Of a DNA stretch of 7,098 nucleotides, positions 1 through 6,341 are shown in pieces. The DNA is from Eubacterium sp. GTDB lineage: Bacteria > Bacillota > Clostridia > Oscillospirales > Acutalibacteraceae. A program made the translations under genes and the position numbers. The DNA is taken from assembly GCA_029054965.1 (NCBI GenBank), contig JAIDEF010000013.1, positions 1 through 7,098 of the forward strand, written 5' to 3'. Positions within the stretch are counted from its first letter, which is position 1; every line of letters starts with the position of its first letter. Below the pieces are notes generated by a model. The model searched no databases. It was not told where the DNA came from and was given only the letters and a program-made list of their open reading frames with translations.

Positions 1-12
1 GATATAAAATAA
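1..12 (+). CDS. Possible last codons of an upstream gene (partial)
   Basis: Reading from base 1, the frame gives Asp-Ile-Lys and then a TAA stop at 10-12. That stop overlaps the ATG at 12 in a TAATG arrangement, the same junction seen between the GT32 gene and the flippase gene at 3761-3765. In a run of tightly packed same-strand genes, this is the expected end of a preceding cluster gene. Three codons are too few to say what it encodes, and a chance stop codon cannot be excluded. Confidence 0.35.
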   Translation, partial: DIK

Positions 13-467
13 TGCTGAAAATGTTTTTAACAAAATCAGTATTCAAAAAAAGCGATTATTTGAGAAAAACAGAATTATTCAAGCAATTCGGTGAAAAAAG
101 CCTTTACTATTCACATAAAATACCATCTGAGCCTGAGCTTGTTTCAATAGGCAATAATGTTCACATATGTGCAAATGTAAGGTTCATCACACACGATGTT
201 ATCAACTATATGCTTGTAAACTGCCCTGAGTACAGCAATATTAAGGCAAAAAATTATGTTGGCGAAATCAAAATACTCGACAACTGCGTTATAGGTGCAG
301 ATGCCACACTTATGTATGACACAACGATCGGACCAAATGCAATAATTGCTGCAGGTGCCGTTGTTACAAAGGATGTTCCCGCAGGGGAAATATGGGGCGG
401 TGTCCCTGCCGTAAAAATCGGTACGACCGATGATTTGGCAAAAAGAAGAATTGCCGCCGGCAAATAA
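12..467 (+). CDS. Hexapeptide-repeat (left-handed beta-helix) acyltransferase, probable sugar O-acetyltransferase
   Basis: This 151-residue protein belongs to the hexapeptide acyltransferase superfamily (WbbJ/CysE/Maa-like), whose trimeric cytosolic enzymes usually move an acetyl group from acetyl-CoA to a sugar or amino-sugar. Imperfect [LIV]-G-x4 hexads run from about residue 44 to 120 (SIGNNVHI, VIGADATL, TIGPNAII, AAGAVVTKDV). The C-terminal GGVPAVKIG near 129-137 is the usual end of the fold that helps bind CoA. His61-Asp62 in the FITHD motif is the likely catalytic position, followed by an insertion loop at about 63-82. The protein is somewhat shorter than many family members of about 180-200 residues. 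The start at 12 is the first ATG, but no Shine-Dalgarno site is visible in the few bases before it and the frame stays open to base 3, so the true start could lie upstream; Met4 (base 21) is another option. In this cluster it most likely decorates a repeat-unit sugar. The acyl group and acceptor cannot be read from the sequence. Confidence 0.9.
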   Translation: MLKMFLTKSVFKKSDYLRKTELFKQFGEKSLYYSHKIPSEPELVSIGNNVHICANVRFITHDVINYMLVNCPEYSNIKAKNYVGEIKILDNCVIGADATLMYDTTIGPNAIIAAGAVVTKDVPAGEIWGGVPAVKIGTTDDLAKRRIAAGK

Positions 468-472
468 CTTTC

Positions 473-476
473 GAGG
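473..476 (+). promoter_or_regulatory. Shine-Dalgarno site of the polymerase gene
   Basis: GAGG lies six bases before the ATG at 483, inside the 15-base gap after the acyltransferase stop at 465-467. It fixes the start of the polymerase gene and is the only plausible signal in that gap. Confidence 0.7.
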
Positions 477-482
477 TTAAAT

Positions 483-1784
483 ATGAAACTCCGTTTATCA
501 AAGCTGATTGAATTTCAGATTTACTATTTATTAGTGATTGAATCGCTTATAAGTATAGTAGGAATACCAAGCATTACAAGATACTTCCTTGATGTTAATC
601 TGATTTTAATGGCTGTACTTTCAATGCAGAAAATACCCTATCTATTTAAGCACAGGGACTATAACAGGCTGACCGGCTACATTTTATTTTATATGATTGC
701 AGTCACCGCTATGGCTTTTATAAGATTAGTTCCTACGGGTCAGATACTATGGGGTATAAGAAATAACTTCTTCTTTATTTTCTTTTTCTTTATCTGTATT
801 GACAATTTAAAAACAAAAGATGTTGACAGAATCATGAAAAATGTTGTAAGGCTGCAGATATATAATGTATTATGCGGTCTTGTGGAATTTTTCATTATGC
901 ACAAAAGAAATGACTTTTTGAGCGGTATGTTCGGTACTGAACAGGGTGCAAATGCATATCTGAATATATACCTTGTCGTTATTTGTGCTTACTGCTTTAT
1001 CAGATATATTCATAGAAATATTAATGCATACACGCTTTCCGCCGTTATAGTCAGCAGTATGATAATGGCTGCAATAAGTGAGCTTAAATTCTTTTTCTTT
1101 GAGCTTGCCGTATTATTTGTTATTCCCACTATCTTCAGCAACAAGGGCTCTGTCATAAAAAAGCTGCTTGCCGTGGCACTGGGTATAGCAGGTATTTATG
1201 TCGGCTTCAGAATTTTCGCACTTGTTAACAGTGATTCCGTTGATAATATGACATCACTGCAAAGCATTATTGATTATAATACACGTACCGAATTCGGTAA
1301 AAACGATCTGCGTATTTCAAGACTCACGGCAATTTCACAGGTTAATGATTACTTCTTCCATGATAATCTGCTGAATAAGCTTATCGGCTACGGATTGGGA
1401 GCCTGTGAATCATCCGAAACCTTTAAATGGTGCCATAGTACCTTCGCAACAATGTATGAGCGAATCGGATACCGTAATATCTCGACCTCTATGCTCTATC
1501 TTGAAACAGGATTCGTAGGATTGCTTATGTTCTTTGGAATTTTTGTTTTCATTATGGCACTTGCAATTAAATACAGAAGGGTCAAAGAACTTAACAGCTA
1601 TTCAATTTTTACTCTTATTATGTCAGTTATGGCAATGATGAATATTGTCTATAACAGCTCACTCAGACGTGAAATATCATTTCTGGTATTCTTTACACTT
1701 TCATTGCTGTTTATCAAAATACGAGAATACCGAGCAGAAAATGCAAAAAATAAAACGACACAAACTAAGAAGGCAGCAGTATGA
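483..1784 (+). CDS. Wzy-like polysaccharide polymerase (O-antigen polymerase/ligase-type membrane protein)
   Basis: The 433-residue integral membrane protein has about 11-12 predicted hydrophobic segments (for example near 12-30, 64-84, 94-107, 124-140, 157-176, 183-218, 226-248, 337-362, 374-391 and 397-412). A large hydrophilic loop at about 249-336 probably faces outside. This is the architecture of Wzy polymerases, which join lipid-linked repeat units at the outer face of the membrane. Family-like features are FGTEQGANAYLNIYL at 150-164, ISELKFFFFE at 198-207, and RLTAISQ followed by LIGYGLGA in the loop at 280-307, resembling the GxG patches of Wzy/WaaL proteins. Wzy sequences diverge strongly, so the call rests on topology, these patches and the flippase gene in the same operon. 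The C-terminus is a short Lys-rich cytosolic tail. The stop overlaps the next gene's ATG at 1781 (ATGA), suggesting translational coupling. A chain-terminating ligase is less likely in a Gram-positive cluster. Confidence 0.85.
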   Translation: MKLRLSKLIEFQIYYLLVIESLISIVGIPSITRYFLDVNLILMAVLSMQKIPYLFKHRDYNRLTGYILFYMIAVTAMAFIRLVPTGQILWGIRNNFFFIFFFFICIDNLKTKDVDRIMKNVVRLQIYNVLCGLVEFFIMHKRNDFLSGMFGTEQGANAYLNIYLVVICAYCFIRYIHRNINAYTLSAVIVSSMIMAAISELKFFFFELAVLFVIPTIFSNKGSVIKKLLAVALGIAGIYVGFRIFALVNSDSVDNMTSLQSIIDYNTRTEFGKNDLRISRLTAISQVNDYFFHDNLLNKLIGYGLGACESSETFKWCHSTFATMYERIGYRNISTSMLYLETGFVGLLMFFGIFVFIMALAIKYRRVKELNSYSIFTLIMSVMAMMNIVYNSSLRREISFLVFFTLSLLFIKIREYRAENAKNKTTQTKKAAV

Positions 1785-2968
1785 AAAAAGTAATCTTTTT
1801 GTATTCAAAGGATGCAATGAGTATTGAAAACCTTCCTCTTTTCGGCAATCGGTACTGGAAAACGCCGAATCTTGACGAGCTTGCAGAAAAGGGAACAGTA
1901 TTTTATAACCACCACACCTCAGCAGCATCAACATCAATGGTATTCAGCAGTATGCTCACAGGTGAATACTGCCATACCTTTGAAAAAAGAAAACGCTATA
2001 CAAGTGTTGAACCAAATGAAAAGGAAAGCATTTTTTCTATTCTTCAGAAGGAAGGCTACAACTGCCATATAATCTGGTCTCCTGACTATATGAGAGGCGC
2101 TTATCCATATGTAAGGGAATTCGGCGACGAAAGCAAAACAAAAATACATATTGTTGAAATGCAGCAACAGTCAGGTGTTCACCGCCCGAAAAATGTGACA
2201 CTGAAAAGAAATGATGACCTGCTGAAATTAACAATAAATAAAATATACACTGAGCTTAATTCAATTGAGGACAGTGAAAAGCTTTTTATATGGCTGCACC
2301 TTCCCCACGTTATCAGAGGACGTTGCTGCTATGGCGATGACATTGATGTGTTTGACAGCATATTAGGTTTTATCCGAAAAAAATACGGCGACGAAAATAT
2401 TTATGTAACTGCCGATCACGGTCATATGAATATGCACAAGGATATACCGGGCTACGGCTTTCACGTTTATGAGCCTACCTGCCGTGTTCCGCTGATTGCT
2501 CCGAGAATTAACGATATTGAAAGGGTTGACCATATTACATCACACGTCGATTTAATCAGACTTCTGCTTAATGATGAGATAGTAAAAAGGGATTATGTTT
2601 TTGTTGACTCTCAGTATTATGCACAGCCTGACAGAAAATTAGCAGTTATCGATGAAAGATATAAATATATCTACAATAAGCGTACCGATACAGAGGAATT
2701 CTATGATCTTAAGTGGGACCCGCAGGAGCGGTTTAACCTGCTTGAAAAGGAACGCTTTGACAAAGATAAAAAAGTGCTTCGCAGAATAACAGAGCTTTAT
2801 TTTTATCCCTATTGGGATACTGTTGAAGAAAATGCTGCAAGGCTGAGAGCTGAAAAGGACAAAATATGGAAGGTGGGCACCTTCCGTGAGGAGCTTGAGT
2901 TCAAGCTGAGAAACGACTATACCAAGCTTAAAATGTGGCTTAAATCCATTAAGCAAATGAGAGAGTAA
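1781..2968 (+). CDS. Sulfatase/alkaline-phosphatase-superfamily enzyme, predicted cytosolic phosphoesterase or phosphotransferase
   Basis: The 395-residue protein has the sulfatase fold layout: an N-terminal strand VIFLYSKDA, then TPNLDELAEKGTVF at 28-41, the nucleophile region ending SMLTGEY at 57-63, HLPHV at 173-177, the metal-binding YVTADHGHM at 208-216, FHVYEPTCRVPLI at 227-239, and a C-terminal block with EEFYDL and DPQERFNLLE at 305-322 that matches the usual sulfatase ending. Counting back from LTG, Thr51 occupies the position of the sulfatase Cys/Ser, and the Pro and Arg of CxPxR are absent. This resembles the Thr nucleophile of LtaS-type and phosphoethanolamine transferases more than a true sulfatase. 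Only one N-terminal acid (Asp11) matches the usual Asp pair. No signal peptide or membrane segment is seen, unlike LtaS. AAGG at 1770-1773 sits seven bases before the ATG and the start overlaps the polymerase stop. The superfamily is secure. The substrate is unknown; a phospho-linked glycan intermediate is a guess from context. Confidence 0.85.
   Translation: MKKVIFLYSKDAMSIENLPLFGNRYWKTPNLDELAEKGTVFYNHHTSAASTSMVFSSMLTGEYCHTFEKRKRYTSVEPNEKESIFSILQKEGYNCHIIWSPDYMRGAYPYVREFGDESKTKIHIVEMQQQSGVHRPKNVTLKRNDDLLKLTINKIYTELNSIEDSEKLFIWLHLPHVIRGRCCYGDDIDVFDSILGFIRKKYGDENIYVTADHGHMNMHKDIPGYGFHVYEPTCRVPLIAPRINDIERVDHITSHVDLIRLLLNDEIVKRDYVFVDSQYYAQPDRKLAVIDERYKYIYNKRTDTEEFYDLKWDPQERFNLLEKERFDKDKKVLRRITELYFYPYWDTVEENAARLRAEKDKIWKVGTFREELEFKLRNDYTKLKMWLKSIKQMRE
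2868..2885 (+). repeat. Intragenic inverted repeat (hairpin) in the sulfatase-like gene
   Basis: GGAAGGTG (2868-2875) and CACCTTCC (2878-2885) are perfect reverse complements. As RNA this would form a seven-base-pair stem with a GGGC loop. It extends outward by a U-G, an A-U and another U-G pair (2865-2867 with 2886-2888). It lies about 80 bases before the stop, has no U-run after it and is inside coding sequence, so it does not look like an intrinsic terminator. Any function is unproven. Confidence 0.4.
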
Positions 2969-2980
2969 ACAGGTGCAAAT

Positions 2981-3763
2981 ATGATACCCAAAAAAATTCA
3001 TTACTGCTGGTTCGGCGGAAATCCGATACCTGAAAAAGATAAAAAATGCATTGAGAGCTGGAAAAAATTCTGTCCCGATTATGAAATAATCAGGTGGGAT
3101 GAAACAAATTATGATATCAGAAAAAACAAATTTATTTCACAAGCCTATGATATGAAAAAATGGGCATTTGTATCTGATTACGCAAGACTCGACATTATTT
3201 ACAATAACGGCGGTATATACCTTGATACAGATGTTGAGCTTGTAAAAAGCCTTGATATACTGCTTGTGAACGAAGCCTTTATGGGCTTTGAAAAAGGACG
3301 AGTTATTGCAACCGGTCTTGGTTTTGGAGCTGTACCTGAACAAAATGGAGTTAAACTGCTGCGTGACTCCTATAACAATTTGGAATTTGTTGACAGCAGC
3401 GGAAAACAAAAAAACAGCAAGGAGCTTAACTGCCCAATTATCAATTCAAAAATTCTTATCAAAAACGGAGCAGTAATGAATGATAAAAAGCAGAATGTGC
3501 TTGGTATAACTCTATACCCCACAGAATACTTCTGTCCGCTTGACTCTGCAACAGGTGAATTAAAATGCACCGACAATACCTTCAGTATTCATTGGTACAA
3601 TATGTCATGGCTTACTGATTTTGACAAGAAATGGAAAAGACGTCAGCAAAAATTCGCTAAGATCTTTGGTGAAAAAGCTGCGTATAAATTGGTTGTAATA
3701 TTGGGCTTCCCCGCACGAACAATCAGAAAAATAAAAAATTATTTATTTGGAGCTAACTCATAA
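2981..3763 (+). CDS. GT32-family (OCH1-like, Gly_transf_sug) glycosyltransferase
   Basis: This 260-residue protein is a GT-A-fold retaining glycosyltransferase of the kind common in capsule clusters. It opens with IPKKIHYCWFGG at 2-13, the signature start of the family. SDYARLDIIYNNGGIYLDTDVE at 65-86 follows in shorter pieces: SDYAR and YNNGGIY contact the nucleotide sugar, and Asp82-x-Asp84 is the DXD metal site. HWYNMSW at 204-210 supplies the conserved C-terminal His-Trp. The last 45 residues are basic and amphipathic, consistent with peripheral attachment to the inner membrane face where lipid-linked acceptors sit. Family members use UDP-galactose, UDP-GlcNAc, GDP-mannose or similar donors; the donor cannot be read here. 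AGGTG at 2971-2975 is five bases before the ATG, in a 12-base gap after the previous stop. The TAA at 3761-3763 shares a base with the flippase start. Confidence 0.92.
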   Translation: MIPKKIHYCWFGGNPIPEKDKKCIESWKKFCPDYEIIRWDETNYDIRKNKFISQAYDMKKWAFVSDYARLDIIYNNGGIYLDTDVELVKSLDILLVNEAFMGFEKGRVIATGLGFGAVPEQNGVKLLRDSYNNLEFVDSSGKQKNSKELNCPIINSKILIKNGAVMNDKKQNVLGITLYPTEYFCPLDSATGELKCTDNTFSIHWYNMSWLTDFDKKWKRRQQKFAKIFGEKAAYKLVVILGFPARTIRKIKNYLFGANS

Positions 3764-5178
3764 TGACGAGGGAATCAAGGCTATTAAAGAACACGGCCAT
3801 TATAGGCTTCGGAACGATGTGTACAAAGGGAATCAGCTTTCTGCTGCTGCCATTGTACACTTCCATTTTAAGCACGAAAGAATACGGAACAGTTGATTTA
3901 GTCAACACACTTATTACTCTTATTGCTTATACTCTGACAATACAATTTGAACAGGGTATTTTCAGATTTTTAATTGACTGCAGAAATGATGAGGCTAAAA
4001 AGAAAAGATATATCAGCACTGCACTGTTAACTGTCACTGTAACACTTATTGCAGGAATTGCAATAACAATTCCTATCACACATATTGCCGGATTCGGTTA
4101 TACAAAGTACCTGATTTTCAATATAATTGCGACACTGTATTGTTCAATAATCTGTCAGATTGTACGCGGACTTGGCAATATAGGCATTTACACGTTAACC
4201 AGCTTTCTTGCTGCAAGCAGTCAGATTGCGTTTAATGTTATATTCATTGCCGGATTTAACTGGCATATTGAAGGTATGCTCACTGCAACGATAATAGGTA
4301 ATGTGATTGCAGCCTGCGTAGGCTTTTTCTCCTGCCGATTATACAGATACATAAGCATAAAACATTTTAATAAAGAAAATCTTAATGAATTACTGAAATA
4401 CTCACTGCCAATGGTTCCGAATACACTATGCTGGTGGCTGGTTAATGTATCCGACAGATTAATTGTTACATATTTTTTAGGCTATTCCTTCAATGGTATC
4501 TATGCTCTGGCAAATAAATTCCCAAGCTTATTTATAACCTTGACAAACGTATTTCAGATTTCATGGTCCGAAAATGCTGCAGAAACCCTTAATAGTGAGG
4601 ACAGGGATCAATACTATTCAAAAATAATGAATCAAAGCTTAGGGCTCTTCAGCTGCTGCTGTGCGGTTATTATTGCTGCACTTCCTCTTGCATTTAAAAT
4701 ACTTGTTAATGAAAGCTATAATGATGCCTATTATCATATTCTGATACTATTGGTTTCAGGTCTTTTTCATACTGTCGGAAATCTTTATGGCTCATTATTC
4801 GGAGCATTAAAGCATACAAAATATATTGCAAAAACAACTGTTTTTTCTGCAATTGCTAATTTAGTTATCAATTTATCGCTGATTCATTTTATAGGACTGT
4901 ATGCAGCATCAATTTCAACAATGGTTGCTTATTTATTGATTGCGGTGATGCGTCATAAGGAAATCTGCAAAGTAATAAAAATAAAATACCAGCTTAAAAC
5001 TGTTATCATTTCAATACTTTCAATTATTGTTTCGTCAGTTTCTTTTGCTGTTAACAACACACTGCTGACTATTGCCGCAATTGCAATAACAGCACTGTTA
5101 ACCATATTCCTTAATAAAGATATGGTAAATAAAATAATAACCAATCTGAAAGCTAAATTTATAAGAAAAAAGATATGA
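3763..5178 (+). CDS. Wzx-like polysaccharide flippase (PST/MOP superfamily)
   Basis: The 471-residue protein is highly hydrophobic, with roughly 12-14 membrane segments and two similar halves. The N-terminal half begins with RLLKNTAIIGFGTMCTKG and LLLPLYTSILSTKEYG (6-42), the typical Polysacc_synt opening in which the first helix precedes a conserved YTxxLxxxEYG. The second half restarts near 210 with LLKYSLPMVPNT, followed by VSDRLIVTYFLG (229-240), GIYALANKFPSL (245-256) and FQISWSENA (264-272), all standard Wzx landmarks. Such proteins move undecaprenyl-linked repeat units from the inner to the outer membrane leaflet. Length fits the family. The tail is basic and cytosolic. GGAG at 3749-3752 lies ten bases before the ATG, inside the end of the GT32 gene. 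The stop overlaps the next start at 5175 (ATGA). With the polymerase two genes upstream it makes a Wzx/Wzy pair. Substrate specificity is unknown. Confidence 0.93.
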   Translation: MTRESRLLKNTAIIGFGTMCTKGISFLLLPLYTSILSTKEYGTVDLVNTLITLIAYTLTIQFEQGIFRFLIDCRNDEAKKKRYISTALLTVTVTLIAGIAITIPITHIAGFGYTKYLIFNIIATLYCSIICQIVRGLGNIGIYTLTSFLAASSQIAFNVIFIAGFNWHIEGMLTATIIGNVIAACVGFFSCRLYRYISIKHFNKENLNELLKYSLPMVPNTLCWWLVNVSDRLIVTYFLGYSFNGIYALANKFPSLFITLTNVFQISWSENAAETLNSEDRDQYYSKIMNQSLGLFSCCCAVIIAALPLAFKILVNESYNDAYYHILILLVSGLFHTVGNLYGSLFGALKHTKYIAKTTVFSAIANLVINLSLIHFIGLYAASISTMVAYLLIAVMRHKEICKVIKIKYQLKTVIISILSIIVSSVSFAVNNTLLTIAAIAITALLTIFLNKDMVNKIITNLKAKFIRKKI

Positions 5179-6332
5179 TAAAAAAATTTTTAAAGTTAAT
5201 TTACGGAGCTTTAAGAAAGCTCGCATCATTAATTCCTGTGGGAAATGTAATTCTTTTTGAAGCATCGTATGATTACGGCGGAAATGCAGGTGCTGTTTAC
5301 AGCTACCTTAAAGCTAATGGATACAACAAAAAATACAAGCTTGTATGGACTTCAAAAAACTATTCAGCCTTCAAAAAAGACGGCTGCTGCGAGGTTATTC
5401 CCTATCTTGGTCACAGCATAAAAAATTTATACTATGAAAACAGAGCGAAGTATATTTTTTACGATAATATGCCGCCGATTGCTAAACTGAAGAAAAATGT
5501 ATGTTCCGTTTATTTAACACACGGATGTCCACCTTTAAAGAACTGCAAGGGCAAGATAAATGCCGGCAGACTTTCTACTGCAGCACTTTGTTCAAGCTCA
5601 AATCTGATTGACTTAATTTCAGAACAATATAATATAAAAAAAGAAAAAATATTTTTGTCAGGTCTGCCGAGAAATGATATCTTCTATTCTGACAATAAAA
5701 CTAATGAAATAAAAAAAATAACATCCAATCAATACAGCAAAACTGTCATCTGGATGCCTACCTTCCGTAAGCTGAGCATACCGACTAACGGCACAAGCAG
5801 GAATGATTCTGATAAAGAATACTTTCTCGGACTGCCGACAATTGACAATAAAGCCAAGCTTGATGCATTAAATAATGTATTAAAAAAACAGGATACGCTT
5901 CTTTTGATAAAATTTCACTTTGGTGCTCTTACAGAAGAATTTTCTGATTTAAAATACAGTAATATAATTTTAATGGATCAAAAAGAATTAGACTGCCGTA
6001 ATATAAATCTGTATTTACTGCTGAATGAAACAGATGCACTAATCAGTGACTATTCCTCGGTCACATTTGATTACTTAAATACAAACAAGCCAATTGGATA
6101 TGTTATTGATGATATTAATGAATATAAATTAGGCTTTGCATTTGATAATGTTACGGATTATATGCCGGGAGAATTAATTCGCTCCTATCAGGAGCTTGAG
6201 GGATTTATTTCCTCCCTCAATGAAAACAATGATAAATATTCAAATGACAGAAAGAAAATACTGAATATTGTTAATGATTTCCAAAACGAAAATAATGCAA
6301 AACATATTGCAGAAATGTTCATTGAAAAATAA
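5175..6332 (+). CDS. CDP-glycerol glycerophosphotransferase family protein (TagB/TagF-like)
   Basis: This 385-residue protein matches the Glyphos_transf family, which moves glycerol-phosphate (in some members ribitol-phosphate) from CDP-polyol to a lipid-linked sugar or growing teichoic acid chain at the cytosolic membrane face. Landmarks in order are LFEASYDYGGNAGAVYSYL at 27-45, YLTHGCPPLK at 113-122 with the proposed catalytic His116, SGLPRND at 162-168, WMPTFRK at 193-199, LIKFH at 244-248, the nucleotide-binding SDYSSVTFDYL at 291-301, then NKPIGY at 304-309 and the MPGEL segment near 330-334. The length fits single-domain TagB-like members; there is no extra N-terminal glycosyltransferase domain. 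The first 20 residues are basic and hydrophobic, suited to membrane docking. No good Shine-Dalgarno site precedes the ATG, so translation probably depends on coupling to the flippase gene, whose stop overlaps it. No CDP-glycerol synthase is present here. Whether it makes a polymer or adds one branch cannot be decided. Confidence 0.93.
   Translation: MIKKFLKLIYGALRKLASLIPVGNVILFEASYDYGGNAGAVYSYLKANGYNKKYKLVWTSKNYSAFKKDGCCEVIPYLGHSIKNLYYENRAKYIFYDNMPPIAKLKKNVCSVYLTHGCPPLKNCKGKINAGRLSTAALCSSSNLIDLISEQYNIKKEKIFLSGLPRNDIFYSDNKTNEIKKITSNQYSKTVIWMPTFRKLSIPTNGTSRNDSDKEYFLGLPTIDNKAKLDALNNVLKKQDTLLLIKFHFGALTEEFSDLKYSNIILMDQKELDCRNINLYLLLNETDALISDYSSVTFDYLNTNKPIGYVIDDINEYKLGFAFDNVTDYMPGELIRSYQELEGFISSLNENNDKYSNDRKKILNIVNDFQNENNAKHIAEMFIEK
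6181..6220 (+). repeat. Two adjacent intragenic inverted repeats in the glycerophosphotransferase gene
   Basis: GCTCC (6181-6185) pairs with GGAGC (6191-6195) across a TATCA loop. Directly after it, TTGAGGGA (6196-6203) pairs perfectly with TCCCTCAA (6213-6220) across a nine-base loop. The GGAG of the first stem could instead pair with CTCC at 6212-6215, so the two folds may compete. The pair lies about 110 bases before the stop and has no U-run after it. It may be a transcript structure or coincidence. Confidence 0.4.
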
Positions 6333-6336
6333 GGAG
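6331..6336 (+). promoter_or_regulatory. Strong Shine-Dalgarno site overlapping the previous stop codon
   Basis: AAGGAG begins within the TAA stop of the glycerophosphotransferase gene (6330-6332) and stands five bases before the ATG at 6342. It is the best ribosome-binding site in the window and fixes the start of the last gene. Confidence 0.85.
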
Positions 6337-6341
6337 TTTTT

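Noticed and set aside
254..463. Open frame on the minus strand inside the acyltransferase gene
   Set aside because: It is the antisense shadow of the hexapeptide repeats, with no ribosome-binding site and no recognisable protein features.
451..463. Short inverted repeat TTGCCG/CGGCAA just before the acyltransferase stop
   Set aside because: The arms are separated by one base, so RNA could form only about four pairs, and no U-run follows; it is not a terminator.
761..793. Pyrimidine-rich stretch in the polymerase gene
   Set aside because: It simply encodes the Phe-rich part of a membrane helix around residues 96-104, as expected for a low-GC membrane protein.
795..840. TTGACA-like promoter boxes within the polymerase gene
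   Set aside because: No matching TATAAT-like box at a 16-18 base spacing was found, and such hexamers are frequent in AT-rich coding sequence.
1286..1299. Perfect 14-base palindrome (TACCGAA/TTCGGTA) in the polymerase gene
   Set aside because: A palindrome of this length has a fair chance of occurring once in about 7 kb at random, it lies mid-gene, and no second copy or operator context was seen.
2639..3001. 120-codon open frame on the minus strand across the sulfatase-like/GT32 junction
   Set aside because: It lies almost wholly antisense to a well-supported gene, has no recognisable domain, and its composition follows from the opposite strand.
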